Positions 1 to 9,356 of a stretch of DNA of 58,137 nt are shown here, piece after piece (within the stretch, counting starts at the first letter, position 1; the number at the start of each line of letters is the position of its first letter). A model generated the notes under the pieces. That model searched no databases and was not told the origin of the DNA. It saw only the letters and a program-made list of their open reading frames with translations. Source of the DNA: Neorhizobium galegae bv. officinalis. GTDB taxonomy: Bacteria > Pseudomonadota > Alphaproteobacteria > Rhizobiales > Rhizobiaceae. The stretch covers positions 1-58,137 of the forward strand of contig CCRI01000026.1 in NCBI GenBank assembly GCA_000985875.1. The letters run 5' to 3'. Both the position numbers and the translations under genes were made by a program.

Positions 1-170
1 ATTTTCAAAAAACTGTCATTTTTCTCGCAGCCTGCCCAAAACAGTCGATTTCAGGCCAGAAAATAAGCACCGATTAAGGAAGGAGCAGCTTCGCGGCCCA
101 TAAAAAGCGATTTTACGCGGCGATTTCCCATTGTTAGGGTGAAAGCAGTTTCTGGCGGCTGGAGTATGAC

Positions 171-1124
171 ATGCTGGTATTGAATGAAGCGCAGACCCGG
201 GATGCGCTACCCTTTATAGAACTCATCGCGGCGATCGAAACGATGTTCAAAAGCGAGTGCGTCATGCCGGTGCGCCACCATCATGAGATGGAGGTGCCGG
301 GTGAAGCAAATGCGGTCATGCTCCTGATGCCCGCCTGGGTGCCGGGCGACCATATCGGCGTCAAGACCCTCAACCTGTTTCCGGACAACCATCTCCGGTC
401 CCTCTCCACCATCTTCGGCAGCTACCTTCTTTCGTCGGGCAAGACCGGCGAGATGCTGGCGATCGTGGAGGGCGGAGAGCTGACCGCGCGACGCACCGCT
501 GCGACCTCGGCACTCGCCGCCCGCTATCTGGCACGCGACGATGCGCAAACCATGCTGATGGTCGGAACCGGCCGGCTTTCGCTCAATCTCATGCAGGCAC
601 ATGCGATCACACGACCTCTCAAGCATTTCCGCATTTGGGGACGTAATATAGAGAAGGCCGAAGAGACTGCGCATGAGGCAAGGGAACTCGGGCTCGATGC
701 GGTCGCTATCACGGATCTCCCCGCTGCTGCCGAACAGGCGGACATCATTTCCTGCGCGACACTGTCGAGCGAGCCGCTGATCCGCGGCGAGTGGCTGAAG
801 CCGGGCGCGCATCTGGATCTCGTGGGCGCCTTCAAGCCGAGCATGCGCGAGAGCGACGACGAGGCGGTGCGGCGTTCGTCGGTGTTCGTCGATACGCGTG
901 CGGGGGCGATGAAGGAAGGTGGCGACATCGTTCTGCCGCTTGCAAGCGGCGTGCTGACGAAAGACGGTATCAAGGCGGAACTTGCCGACCTTGCCCATGG
1001 ACGACACCCGGGCCGCACGAGCGCGGACGAGATCACGCTCTTCAAATCGGTGGGCGCGGCACTCGAGGATCTTGCCGGGGCGATCCTTGCCTATCGTCAT
1101 GTCAGCGGACAGGTTCCGCGCTGA
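171..1124 (+). CDS. Ornithine cyclodeaminase / mu-crystallin family protein
   Basis: The 317-residue product has the length and architecture of the ornithine cyclodeaminase/mu-crystallin family. These are NAD(P)-dependent enzymes that act on cyclic imino acids or amino acids. The Rossmann segment MLMVGTGRLS lies near residues 128-137, and the conserved EGGELTARRTAATSALAARY block lies just before it. Members include ornithine cyclodeaminase, alanine dehydrogenase and pyrroline/piperideine-2-carboxylate reductase; the sequence alone does not decide among them. A GGAG lies 8-10 bases before the ATG. The stop codon overlaps the hrpB start (TGATG), so the two genes are probably translationally coupled, although no functional link is obvious. 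Confidence 0.9.
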   Translation: MLVLNEAQTRDALPFIELIAAIETMFKSECVMPVRHHHEMEVPGEANAVMLLMPAWVPGDHIGVKTLNLFPDNHLRSLSTIFGSYLLSSGKTGEMLAIVEGGELTARRTAATSALAARYLARDDAQTMLMVGTGRLSLNLMQAHAITRPLKHFRIWGRNIEKAEETAHEARELGLDAVAITDLPAAAEQADIISCATLSSEPLIRGEWLKPGAHLDLVGAFKPSMRESDDEAVRRSSVFVDTRAGAMKEGGDIVLPLASGVLTKDGIKAELADLAHGRHPGRTSADEITLFKSVGAALEDLAGAILAYRHVSGQVPR

Positions 1125-3616
1125 TGACCGCAGCGCATGAGGCAGGTCCGATCACCAAGACCTTGCCAAAGCTTCCCGTCACCGAGGTTCTGGGCGATAT
1201 CATGCAAGCGCTCGCCCAGGGTACGCGCGCCGTGCTTTCCGCGCCGCCGGGCGCCGGCAAGACGACGCTCGTGCCGCTGGCGCTGCTCGACCAGGCCTGG
1301 TGCACCGGAAAGATCATCCTGCTCGAACCGCGGCGGCTGGCGGCGCGCGCAGCTGCATCCCGCATGGCATCGCTGCTCGGCGAACAGGTGGGCGAGAGGG
1401 TCGGTTACCGGATGCGGCTCGACAACAAGGTCTCCGCGAAGACCCGGATCGAGGTGGTGACCGAGGGCGTTTTCGCGCGGATGATTCTGGACGACCCGGA
1501 GCTTGACGGCGTTTCCGCCGTCATCTTCGACGAATTCCACGAGCGGTCGCTCGACGCGGATTTCGGTCTGGCGCTGGCGCTCGACGTGCAATCGGCGCTA
1601 CGCGACGACGTGAGGATCCTCGTCATGTCGGCGACGTTGGATGTGGAGCGGGTGGCCGGTTTACTCGGCGAGCCGCCTGTCATCAAAAGCGAAGGCCGGA
1701 CGTTTCCGATCGATATCCAGCATCGCGACCGGGCGCCGAACGAGCGGATCGAAGACGCGATGACGCGGGCGATCGTCGAGGCGCATTCGAACGACACGGG
1801 TTCGATCCTCGCTTTCCTGCCGGGCCAGGCGGAAATCCTGCGCACTGCCGAGCGGCTTGCGGGGCGGTTCGGGCCGGAGACCGTGGTGGTGCCGCTTTAC
1901 GGCAATCTCTCCCAGAAGGAGCAGGATCTGGCGATCCGGCCGGCGCCCGCCGGGCAGCGCAAGATCGTGCTGGCGACGTCGATCGCCGAAACCTCCATTA
2001 CTATAGACGGCGTGCGGATCGTCATCGACAGCGGGTTGCAACGCCTACCGGTGTTCGAGCCCTCGACCGGGATCACCCGGCTGGAGACGGTGCGTGTTTC
2101 CCGCGCCTCGGCCGACCAGCGGGCGGGCCGTGCCGGCCGTACCGAGCCGGGCATCGCAATGCGCCTCTGGCATCCTGGCCAGACGGCGGCGCTGCAGGCG
2201 TTCACGCCGCCGCAGATTCTGGCGAGCGACCTCTCCGGCCTGGTTCTCGATCTGGCCCATTGGGGCGTCCAGGATCCGAAGGGGCTTGCCTTTCTCGATC
2301 CGCCCCCCGGACCGGCCTTCAACGAGGCAAAGGTGCTGCTGACCCAGCTCGGCGCACTCGACCCCCAGGGCGGGTTGACGGAAAAGGGTCGGCTGATGCG
2401 GGAGCTGGCGCTTCCGCCGCGACTCTCGGCCATGGCGATCTCGGCGGCGGAGGAAGGTTTCGGCAGGCAGGCAAGCCTGCTTGCGGTGCTCCTGACCGAA
2501 CAGGGGCTCGGCGGCAGCGACATCGATCTCGACGAACGGCTGCGGCGGTTCCGCAACGAGCGCGGCGACAGGGCCGATGCGGCGCGGAAACTGGCAGACC
2601 GGATCGCTTCGAACCTGCCGAAGCGATCGCAGTCGAATGAAACGGTTCTGGCCGGCAGGCTTCTCCTGCATGCCTATCCCGACCGGATCGCGCTCCAGCG
2701 CGGCGGGCGCGGGCGTTTCGTGATGGCGAACGGGCGCGGCGCGGAACTGCAGGAAACGGAGCGGCTGGCGGCATCGCAGATGCTGGTCATCGCCGACCTG
2801 ACCGGCCGGGCGGCGCAGGCGCGCATTCTGGCGGCAGCGGAGATCAGCCGGGCGGATGTGGAAGTGGAAGTGGAGCTTTCCGGGGCGATCCGTGAGAGCG
2901 AGGAGTGTTTCTTCGACCGGGCCAGCCGGCAGGTGCGCGCCCGCAAGGTGACACGGCTCGGCGCGATCATCTTCGAGGAAAGGCCGCTGCCAAGGCCGAG
3001 CGGCGAACGAGCCGCACAGGCGCTTGCGGACGGCGTGCGGGAACTGGGGCTTCAGGTTCTGCCGTTCTCCAAGGAGGGCGCGCAATTGCGGGACCGGATC
3101 GGCTTCCTGAACCGGTCGATCGGCGAGCCCTGGCCGGATATGAGCGACGAGGCGCTGCTTGCGCGGCTCGACGACTGGTTCGTGCCGTTCCAGGGCAATG
3201 CGTCCGGCCTGGATTCCATCAATCCCGGCAGTCTTTCGGAAGGGCTGCGTTCGCTCATCCCGCATGAGGTCTCGCAGGATCTCAACAGGCTGGCGCCGAC
3301 GCATTTTGAGGCGCCGACCGGCGAGCGGCACCCGATCCGCTACGACGGCGAGGAGCCGGTTCTGGCGATCCGGGTGCAGGAACTGTTCGGGCTGAAGAAA
3401 CATCCGGCGATTGCCGGCGGAAAGCTGCCGCTGCTTCTCGAACTGAACTCGCCGGCGCACCGGCCGATCCAGACGACGCGGGACCTGCCCGGCTTCTGGG
3501 CCGGTTCCTGGAAGGATGTGCGGGCCGAGATGCGCGGCCGTTATCCCAAACATCCCTGGCCGGAAGACCCGGCCGAGGCGGCCCCGACGACGCGTGCCAA
3601 ACCGCGCGGGACGTGA
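1124..3616 (+). CDS. hrpB: ATP-dependent helicase HrpB
   Basis: The product is an 830-residue DEAH/RHA-type helicase, the usual length for bacterial HrpB. Visible motifs are Walker A APPGAGKTT (residues 40-48), motif II DEFH (136-139), motif III SATLD and the motif VI stretch QRAGRAGR. The C-terminal half carries the HrpB-specific region ending in PKHPWPEDP. The reading frame is open upstream to 791, but the ATG at 1124, which overlaps the previous stop codon, gives the family-length protein. The cellular substrate of HrpB is poorly known; a role in RNA metabolism is inferred from the family. Confidence 0.93.
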   Translation: MTAAHEAGPITKTLPKLPVTEVLGDIMQALAQGTRAVLSAPPGAGKTTLVPLALLDQAWCTGKIILLEPRRLAARAAASRMASLLGEQVGERVGYRMRLDNKVSAKTRIEVVTEGVFARMILDDPELDGVSAVIFDEFHERSLDADFGLALALDVQSALRDDVRILVMSATLDVERVAGLLGEPPVIKSEGRTFPIDIQHRDRAPNERIEDAMTRAIVEAHSNDTGSILAFLPGQAEILRTAERLAGRFGPETVVVPLYGNLSQKEQDLAIRPAPAGQRKIVLATSIAETSITIDGVRIVIDSGLQRLPVFEPSTGITRLETVRVSRASADQRAGRAGRTEPGIAMRLWHPGQTAALQAFTPPQILASDLSGLVLDLAHWGVQDPKGLAFLDPPPGPAFNEAKVLLTQLGALDPQGGLTEKGRLMRELALPPRLSAMAISAAEEGFGRQASLLAVLLTEQGLGGSDIDLDERLRRFRNERGDRADAARKLADRIASNLPKRSQSNETVLAGRLLLHAYPDRIALQRGGRGRFVMANGRGAELQETERLAASQMLVIADLTGRAAQARILAAAEISRADVEVEVELSGAIRESEECFFDRASRQVRARKVTRLGAIIFEERPLPRPSGERAAQALADGVRELGLQVLPFSKEGAQLRDRIGFLNRSIGEPWPDMSDEALLARLDDWFVPFQGNASGLDSINPGSLSEGLRSLIPHEVSQDLNRLAPTHFEAPTGERHPIRYDGEEPVLAIRVQELFGLKKHPAIAGGKLPLLLELNSPAHRPIQTTRDLPGFWAGSWKDVRAEMRGRYPKHPWPEDPAEAAPTTRAKPRGT

Positions 3617-3680
3617 CAGAATGCCGCCTGCGTCCTGAAGTCGAGCCGGTTTATGAAGGCGGCCTCAGGTCACTTATATA

Positions 3681-5018
3681 ATGCAAGGTAAAGAGCAGGC
3701 GGTGAGCGTAGACAGTCCTTCAGTGCGTTTTGCGCAGTTCGGCCCTTCGAGCCGGCGGATCCGGCTTCAGACGCTGGTGCGGCTGCGCTGGCTTGCGGTC
3801 GCGGGCCAGACGATCACCGTGGTCATCGTCGGGCTGCTGCTGCAGTTTCCGCTGCCTCTGCAAGAGGCGGGCATCCTGGTCGGCGCGCTCGCGGTCGCAA
3901 ACCTCATCCTGTCGGCCTGGTTTCCGCCGACCCACCGGCTCGGGCCGAAATCGGCGCTGGCGCTGCTCGGTTTCGACCTGCTGCAGATGGCGGCGCTGCT
4001 GTTCATCACCGGCGGGCTCGCCAATCCCTTCGCGCCGCTGATCTGCGTGCCGGTGATCATCGCCTTCGCGTCGCAACCGCTGCGCCATTCGCTTGTCCTG
4101 ATCGTCTTTGCGCTCATCTGCACCACCGTGCTCGCCTTTTCACCCTACCCGGTGCCCTGGTATGAGGGCGAGCCGCTGCGGATCCAGCCGGTCATGCAGC
4201 TCGGCGTCTGGTGTTCGATCGCCTCGATGATGATGTTTGCGGCCTTTTATGCCTACCGGGTCAGCCATGAAGCGACGCTGCTTGCCGATGCGCTTGCGGC
4301 TACCGAACTGGTCCTTGAGCGGGAAAAGCATCTTTCGCAGCTTGACGGGCTGGCGGCCGCGGCCGCCCATGAGCTCGGCACGCCGCTCGCAACGATCAGC
4401 GTCGTCGCCAAGGAGATGGAACGCGAGCTCGGGCCCGACGACCGGTTCCGCGAGGACATTCTTCTTCTCAGAAGCCAGAGCGAGCGATGCCGCGATATTC
4501 TTCGCCGGCTCACCTCTCTTTCGGCCGAGAGCGAGGAACATATGCGCCGGCTGCCTCTTTCCTCCCTGGTCGAGGAGGTGGTGGCGCCGCATCGGCAATT
4601 CGGCATCGAGATCGAGCTTGTGGAGAAGAACGAGCGCGCCAGCGAGCCGGTCGGCAACCGCAATGCCGCCATCATATACGGGCTCGGTAACCTGATCGAA
4701 AATGCCGTCGATTACGCCAGGAGCAAGGTGACCGTCACGGTCGAACACGACGCCGATCGGGTGGCGATCACCATCGAGGATGATGGCCAGGGTTATGCGC
4801 CGGATATTCTTTCGCGGATCGGCGAACCCTATATGACAAAGAGACCCAAGGAAGACGAACGGGCGGGCGGGCTGGGCCTCGGCCTCTTCATCGCCAAGAC
4901 GCTGCTGGAACGGTCCGGCGCCACGATCCGCTTCGGCAACCGCGACAACGGCGAACCGGGTGCCCGCATTCATATCGAATGGCCGCGCTCGGTGATGGAC
5001 GCGCAGGACTTGAAATAA
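3681..5018 (+). CDS. actS: Redox-sensing histidine kinase ActS (RegB/PrrB family)
   Basis: This is a membrane sensor kinase with about six N-terminal membrane segments and a C-terminal HisKA-ATPase core, 445 residues long. Three RegB hallmarks are visible: the quinone-site heptad GGLANPF (residues 111-117), the H-box AAAAHELGTPLATI with His230, and Cys270 in SERCRDIL. The His-Cys spacing of 40 equals that of Rhodobacter RegB (H225/C265). The ATP-binding part contains NLIENAVDYA and GLGLGLFIAK. An in-frame GTG at 3702 has a better ribosome-binding site (aaagagcagg) than the ATG and may be the true start. actR follows 66 bp downstream and is its cognate regulator. In rhizobia the pair controls acid tolerance, redox and carbon/nitrogen genes. 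Confidence 0.93.
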   Translation: MQGKEQAVSVDSPSVRFAQFGPSSRRIRLQTLVRLRWLAVAGQTITVVIVGLLLQFPLPLQEAGILVGALAVANLILSAWFPPTHRLGPKSALALLGFDLLQMAALLFITGGLANPFAPLICVPVIIAFASQPLRHSLVLIVFALICTTVLAFSPYPVPWYEGEPLRIQPVMQLGVWCSIASMMMFAAFYAYRVSHEATLLADALAATELVLEREKHLSQLDGLAAAAAHELGTPLATISVVAKEMERELGPDDRFREDILLLRSQSERCRDILRRLTSLSAESEEHMRRLPLSSLVEEVVAPHRQFGIEIELVEKNERASEPVGNRNAAIIYGLGNLIENAVDYARSKVTVTVEHDADRVAITIEDDGQGYAPDILSRIGEPYMTKRPKEDERAGGLGLGLFIAKTLLERSGATIRFGNRDNGEPGARIHIEWPRSVMDAQDLK

Positions 5019-5084
5019 GCCGGCCGGCCGGCCGATCATCATGAAAAGGCAAGCGGGCCTTTTAAAACCCGCGGAGAAAAAGAG

Positions 5085-5660
5085 ATGGAAACACACCCGG
5101 AACCGACCAAGGCTCATGCCGACCCAGAACTCGGGCCCGACCCTTCGCTGCTGATCGTCGATGACGACGGACCGTTCCTGCGCCGGCTGGCCCGCGCCAT
5201 GGAGACCCGCGGTTTCCTGGTCGACACGGCGGAGTCCGTCGCGGAAGGTATCGCCAAGACAAAGGCGCGGCCGCCGAAATATGCGGTGGTGGATCTGCGC
5301 CTCGGCGACGGCAACGGGCTGGATGTGATCGAAGCGATCCGTCAAAGCCGCGAGGACACCAAGGTGATCGTGCTGACCGGTTACGGCAATATCGCAACGG
5401 CCGTGACCGCAGTAAAGCTCGGGGCGCTCGATTATCTCGCCAAGCCCGCCGATGCCGACGACATATTCGGCGCGTTGACGCAGCGGCCGGGCGAGCGGGC
5501 GGACGTGCCGGAAAACCCGATGTCGGCGGACCGCGTGCGCTGGGAACATATCCAGCGGGTCTACGAGATGTGCGAACGCAACGTTTCGGAGACCGCCCGC
5601 CGGCTCAACATGCATCGCCGCACGCTGCAGCGCATCCTCGCCAAGCGCGCGCCGAAATAG
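5085..5660 (+). CDS. actR: Response regulator ActR (RegA/PrrA family)
   Basis: The 191-residue product has an N-terminal receiver domain (LLIVDDDGPFLRRLARAM; phospho-acceptor Asp70 in VVDLRLGDG; Lys in LAKPAD). Its C-terminal Fis-type helix-turn-helix (about residues 143-188: VRWEHIQRVYEM to RRTLQRILAKR) is nearly invariant in RegA, PrrA and ActR proteins. It lacks an AAA+ domain, as expected of this group. It sits directly downstream of actS. Its TAG stop abuts the stop codon of the convergent mmcB gene with no base between them, leaving no room for a conventional terminator. Confidence 0.95.
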   Translation: METHPEPTKAHADPELGPDPSLLIVDDDGPFLRRLARAMETRGFLVDTAESVAEGIAKTKARPPKYAVVDLRLGDGNGLDVIEAIRQSREDTKVIVLTGYGNIATAVTAVKLGALDYLAKPADADDIFGALTQRPGERADVPENPMSADRVRWEHIQRVYEMCERNVSETARRLNMHRRTLQRILAKRAPK

Positions 5661-6173
5661 TCACATCTCGTCGAACGTCTTGCCGGTCGCCCATTCCGCC
5701 AGCATCAGGCGCTGGGCGGCTGCGCGCGAGAAGTTCAGCATCATCGCCTTGCGGGTCGCGGGCGGCAGCCTGTGCTCCGGCGCATCCCGCAGCAGATGCC
5801 CGCCATATCCGTCCGAGAGGAAGAGGCCGCAATCCTCCGGGAAGATGTCGAGCGGCACATCCTTATGCGTCGCGAAAAACAGGCGGTCACAGAAGTACCG
5901 GTATTCCGGCCATTTGCGGTCGATGCGAAAATCCTCGACCGACGTCTTGATCTCGACGATCCAGATCTCGCCTTTTTCCGAAATGGTCACCAGATCGGCG
6001 CGTCTTCCGCTCGACAGCACGAGTTCCGGCAAGATCGCATGCCGCATGTCGTGCAGCAGGATCTGGACGCCCTTGCGCACCAGCATGGCGCGAGCCGACT
6101 GTCGGCCATCTATTAATGGATTATTACTGGCAAGGTTGAGTATAGTCATAGAATCCCGAAAAACCGCTTCCAT
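5661..6173 (-). CDS. mmcB: MmcB family DNA repair protein
   Basis: The 170-residue product belongs to the MmcB family (formerly DUF1052). These alphaproteobacterial proteins are linked to mitomycin C resistance and predicted to be PD-(D/E)XK-fold nucleases. The candidate catalytic set is visible as Asp60 in SSGRRADLVTI and the E-x-K of WIVEIKTS (Glu74, Lys76), followed by DFRIDRKWPEYRYFCDRLFFA. The ATG at 6173 has no clear ribosome-binding site; the in-frame ATG at 6149 (MTILNLASNN) is a plausible alternative. The gene converges with actR and diverges from the L,D-transpeptidase gene across about 155 bp. Confidence 0.85.
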   Translation of the reverse strand: MEAVFRDSMTILNLASNNPLIDGRQSARAMLVRKGVQILLHDMRHAILPELVLSSGRRADLVTISEKGEIWIVEIKTSVEDFRIDRKWPEYRYFCDRLFFATHKDVPLDIFPEDCGLFLSDGYGGHLLRDAPEHRLPPATRKAMMLNFSRAAAQRLMLAEWATGKTFDEM

Positions 6174-6328
6174 GATGTTGCAAAAACGCCATGGCTTTTT
6201 TCAATCATGCGCCGGCTCTGTTTTGATGCGCTGCAGCGCTTGCCAAGCGTAGTTTAATCGAAAATAACCCGTCATCAAAGATGGGCCAGAGGCCCGTCTA
6301 AATCGATTCGTTTATCCAAGAGATCTCC

Positions 6329-7000
6329 ATGCGCTTACGCACTAGCATGCTCGCACTCGGCTTGTTGGCAACTGCTGCCTTGGCCGGTTGCGCCTCCACG
6401 GTTCCCGGCGGCGGCACCCAGCTGGCCACGACCACCTACACCGATCAGATCTTCACCGACTCCTACGGATCGGTGAGGGATGCCGGCTATACCCTTCCGG
6501 CAATCCCGATCAACAAGGTGGACAAACAGTATGTCCGCCAGATCGTCAGCTATCAGACCAGCGAAAAGCCGGGCACGATCGTCGTCAACACGCGTGAACG
6601 CCATCTCTATTACATCATGCCGAACGGCAAGGCGATGCGCTACGGCATCGGCGTCGGCAAGCAGGGTTTTGCCTGGTCGGGCACCGCCTATGTCGCCTGG
6701 AAGCAGGAATGGCCGACCTGGCACCCGCCGAAGGAAATGGCAGGCCGTCGTCCGGACGTTGCCAAATACGTCGAAGACGGCATGGGCCCCGGTCTCAGCA
6801 ACCCGCTCGGCGCCCGCGCGATGTACCTCTTCAACGAAAAGGGCCAGGATACGCTCTTCCGTCTGCACGGCACGCCGGAATGGAACTCGATCGGCACCGC
6901 CGCTTCGTCGGGCTGCATCCGCCTGATCAACCAGGACGTCATCGACCTCTACAGCCGCGTCCGTCCGGGCCGCGAAACCAAGGTCGTCGTGATCCAGTAA
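6329..7000 (+). CDS. L,D-transpeptidase (YkuD) lipoprotein
   Basis: The 223-residue protein starts with a lipoprotein signal peptide; the lipobox LAGC has its lipidated Cys at residue 21. A YkuD domain spans about residues 80-223. It contains the conserved His180 of RLHGTPE and the catalytic Cys of SSGCIRL (Cys196), the SHGC-like signature of L,D-transpeptidases. These periplasmic enzymes make 3-3 peptidoglycan cross-links or attach proteins to peptidoglycan, and they dominate wall synthesis in Rhizobiales. The gene stands alone and is followed by a strong hairpin terminator shared with the convergent glcB. Confidence 0.92.
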   Translation: MRLRTSMLALGLLATAALAGCASTVPGGGTQLATTTYTDQIFTDSYGSVRDAGYTLPAIPINKVDKQYVRQIVSYQTSEKPGTIVVNTRERHLYYIMPNGKAMRYGIGVGKQGFAWSGTAYVAWKQEWPTWHPPKEMAGRRPDVAKYVEDGMGPGLSNPLGARAMYLFNEKGQDTLFRLHGTPEWNSIGTAASSGCIRLINQDVIDLYSRVRPGRETKVVVIQ

Positions 7001-7023
7001 TCGCGAAATTCGACGAGGATACG

Positions 7024-7059
7024 AAAAGGCCGCCTGGAGAACTCTCCGGCGGCCTTTTC
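7024..7059. terminator. Bidirectional intrinsic terminator between the L,D-transpeptidase gene and glcB
   Basis: Perfect 11-bp arms AAAAGGCCGCC (7024-7034) and GGCGGCCTTTT (7048-7058) flank a 13-nt loop, with T-rich sequence on both strands. It lies in the 83-bp gap between two convergent stop codons and can serve both genes. Confidence 0.85.
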
Positions 7060-7083
7060 TTTGCCCTGTCCTCTGCTCGCCGG

Positions 7084-9255
7084 TCAGCCGGCGAGCTTGG
7101 CTTTCAGTTCCAGACGGCGGCGATGCAGGACCGGCTCGGTATAGCCGTTCGGCTGCTCGCGGCCCTTGAGCACCAGATCAAGCGCGGCCTGGAAGGCGAC
7201 GGAGCCGTCGAAATCCCTGGCCATCGGCATATAGAGGGGGTCGCCGGCATTCTGGCCATCGACGACTCCCGCCATGCGCTTCATCGTCTCGACGATCTGC
7301 TCTTCCGTGACCAGCTTGTGATAGAGCCAGTTCGCCATGTGCTGGGCGGAAATGCGCAGCGTCGCCCGGTCTTCCATCAGGCCGACATTGTTGATGTCCG
7401 GCACCTTGGAGCAGCCGACGCCCTGATCGATCCAGCGGACGACGTAACCGAGAATGCCTTGCGCATTGTTGTCGAGCTCGCGCTGGATTTCCTCCGGCGT
7501 CCAGTTCGGCCGCACGGCTACCGGCACGGAGAGGATATCCGACAGTTTTGCGCGGGTACGGCTCTTGAGACCGTCCTGGACGGCGGCAACGTCGACCTTG
7601 TGATAATGCGTCGCATGCAACGTCGCGGCTGTCGGCGACGGAACCCAGGCGGTGTTGGCGCCGGCCTTCGGATGAGCGATCTTCTGCTCCAGCATCGCCG
7701 CCATCATGTCCGGCATCGCCCACATGCCCTTGCCGATCTGCGCGTGGCCGGACAGGCCGCATTCGAGGCCGATATCGACGTTCCAGTTCTCATAGGCCGC
7801 GATCCAGGCCGCCTGTTTCATGTCGCCCTTGCGAATCATCGGGCCGGCCTCCATCGAGGTGTGGATCTCGTCACCGGTGCGATCGAGGAAGCCGGTATTG
7901 ATGAACACGACACGCTCGCGCGCCTCGCGGATGCAGGCCTTGAGGTTGATCGTGGTGCGGCGCTCCTCGTCCATGATGCCCATTTTCATGGAATTGGTGG
8001 GAAGACCGAGCGCCTGTTCGACACGGGCAAAAATCTCGCAGGCGAAGGCGACCTCTTCCGGCCCGTGCATTTTCGGCTTCACCACATACATGGAGCCAAC
8101 GCGGGAATTCTGGCGGCGGCCGTTGGGGCCAATGTCGTGGATGGCGATCAGCGCCGTCACCATCGCATCCATGATGCCTTCCGGAACTTCCCTGCCGTCG
8201 CTGTCCAGCACCCCCGGATTGGTCATCAGGTGGCCGACATTGCGGATCAGCATCAGCGAACGGCGCTTGACCGTGACATCGCCGCCGGCAGGCGCCTTGA
8301 ACGTCGTGTCGGGGTTGAGCTTGCGGATGAAGGACTTGCCGCCCTTGGCCACCTCTTCCTGGAGGTCGCCGTTCATCAGGCCGAGCCAGTTGCGGTAGAC
8401 GACGACCTTGTCCTCGGCATCGACAGCGGCGATCGAATCCTCGCAGTCCATGATCGCGGTGATCGCCGATTCCAGCCAGATATCCGAAATCCTGGCCGGA
8501 TCGTCCTTGCCGATCGCCGTCGTGACGTCGATCCGGATCTCGATATGCAGGCCGTTTTTCCTGAGCAGAAGGTGGGTCGGCTGCGCCGGTTCGCCGAGAT
8601 AGCCGGCGAACTGGGCCGGATCGGCGAGCTCGACCGTCTTGCCGTCCTGGGCGGCAGCCGTCATCTTGCCCCCTGACACGACAAACGAGGTGACGTCGGT
8701 CCAGCTTGCGCCGGAAAGCGGCACCGACTGATCGAGGAAGTCCCGCGCCCAGGCGATAACCTTGGCGCCGCGGACGGGATTGTAGCCCTTGCCCTTTTCG
8801 GCGCCGTCGGTCTCGGGAATGGCGTCGGTGCCATAGAGCGCATCGTAGAGCGAACCCCAGCGGGCATTGGCGGCGTTCAGCGCATAACGGGCGTTCATGA
8901 CCGGGACGACGAGCTGCGGCCCGGCGATCTCGGCGATTTCCGGATCGACCCTGTCGGTTGAGACCGTGAAATCCGGCCCTTCCGGCAGCAGGTAACCGAT
9001 GTCGCGCAGGAAGGCTTCGTAAACCGCCAGATCGCTAGGCGCGCCGTTCCTGCGGTACCAGTCGTCGAGCTTGGCCTGGAAGGCGTCGCGCTTGGCAAGA
9101 AGCTCGCGGTTCTTCGGCGCCAGGTCGTGGACGATCTTCGAGAACTCGGAGAAGAACCGTTCGGCATCGACACCGGTCGCCGGCAGCGCTTCCTTCACCA
9201 GGAAGTCGTAGAGTTTCTCGTCGATTGCGAGACCATTTTTTTCGATACGGGCCAT
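7084..9255 (-). CDS. glcB: Malate synthase G
   Basis: The 723-residue product has the exact family length of the G isoform, which condenses glyoxylate and acetyl-CoA to malate in the glyoxylate shunt. Signature stretches include RVGSMYVVKPKMHGPEEVAF, FINTGFLDRTGDEIHTSMEAGPM and the C-terminal NTAWVPSPTAATLHATHYH. The frame stays open far upstream (to 10317), but the ATG at 9255 follows a good ribosome-binding site (CGGAGGAACCG) and gives the family start. A LysR-type regulator lies 101 bp upstream on the same strand and may control it. Confidence 0.96.
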   Translation of the reverse strand: MARIEKNGLAIDEKLYDFLVKEALPATGVDAERFFSEFSKIVHDLAPKNRELLAKRDAFQAKLDDWYRRNGAPSDLAVYEAFLRDIGYLLPEGPDFTVSTDRVDPEIAEIAGPQLVVPVMNARYALNAANARWGSLYDALYGTDAIPETDGAEKGKGYNPVRGAKVIAWARDFLDQSVPLSGASWTDVTSFVVSGGKMTAAAQDGKTVELADPAQFAGYLGEPAQPTHLLLRKNGLHIEIRIDVTTAIGKDDPARISDIWLESAITAIMDCEDSIAAVDAEDKVVVYRNWLGLMNGDLQEEVAKGGKSFIRKLNPDTTFKAPAGGDVTVKRRSLMLIRNVGHLMTNPGVLDSDGREVPEGIMDAMVTALIAIHDIGPNGRRQNSRVGSMYVVKPKMHGPEEVAFACEIFARVEQALGLPTNSMKMGIMDEERRTTINLKACIREARERVVFINTGFLDRTGDEIHTSMEAGPMIRKGDMKQAAWIAAYENWNVDIGLECGLSGHAQIGKGMWAMPDMMAAMLEQKIAHPKAGANTAWVPSPTAATLHATHYHKVDVAAVQDGLKSRTRAKLSDILSVPVAVRPNWTPEEIQRELDNNAQGILGYVVRWIDQGVGCSKVPDINNVGLMEDRATLRISAQHMANWLYHKLVTEEQIVETMKRMAGVVDGQNAGDPLYMPMARDFDGSVAFQAALDLVLKGREQPNGYTEPVLHRRRLELKAKLAG

Positions 9256-9356
9256 CGGTTCCTCCGAATTTTTCCAGTCGCGCGCAAGTCTCTGTGGTAG
9301 CGAGGGAAATTGCAATTGCACAAATATTGAATGACTTATGCCAAATCGGAAATAAT

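Noticed and set aside
1..170. Possible gene or regulatory RNA before the ornithine cyclodeaminase-family gene
   Set aside because: No conserved frame, hairpin or motif is evident beyond the ribosome-binding site; it is probably the promoter region.
6709..8676. 655-codon plus-strand frame covering the end of the L,D-transpeptidase and most of glcB in antisense
   Set aside because: It runs through a strong terminator hairpin and opposite a conserved gene; no recognisable protein.
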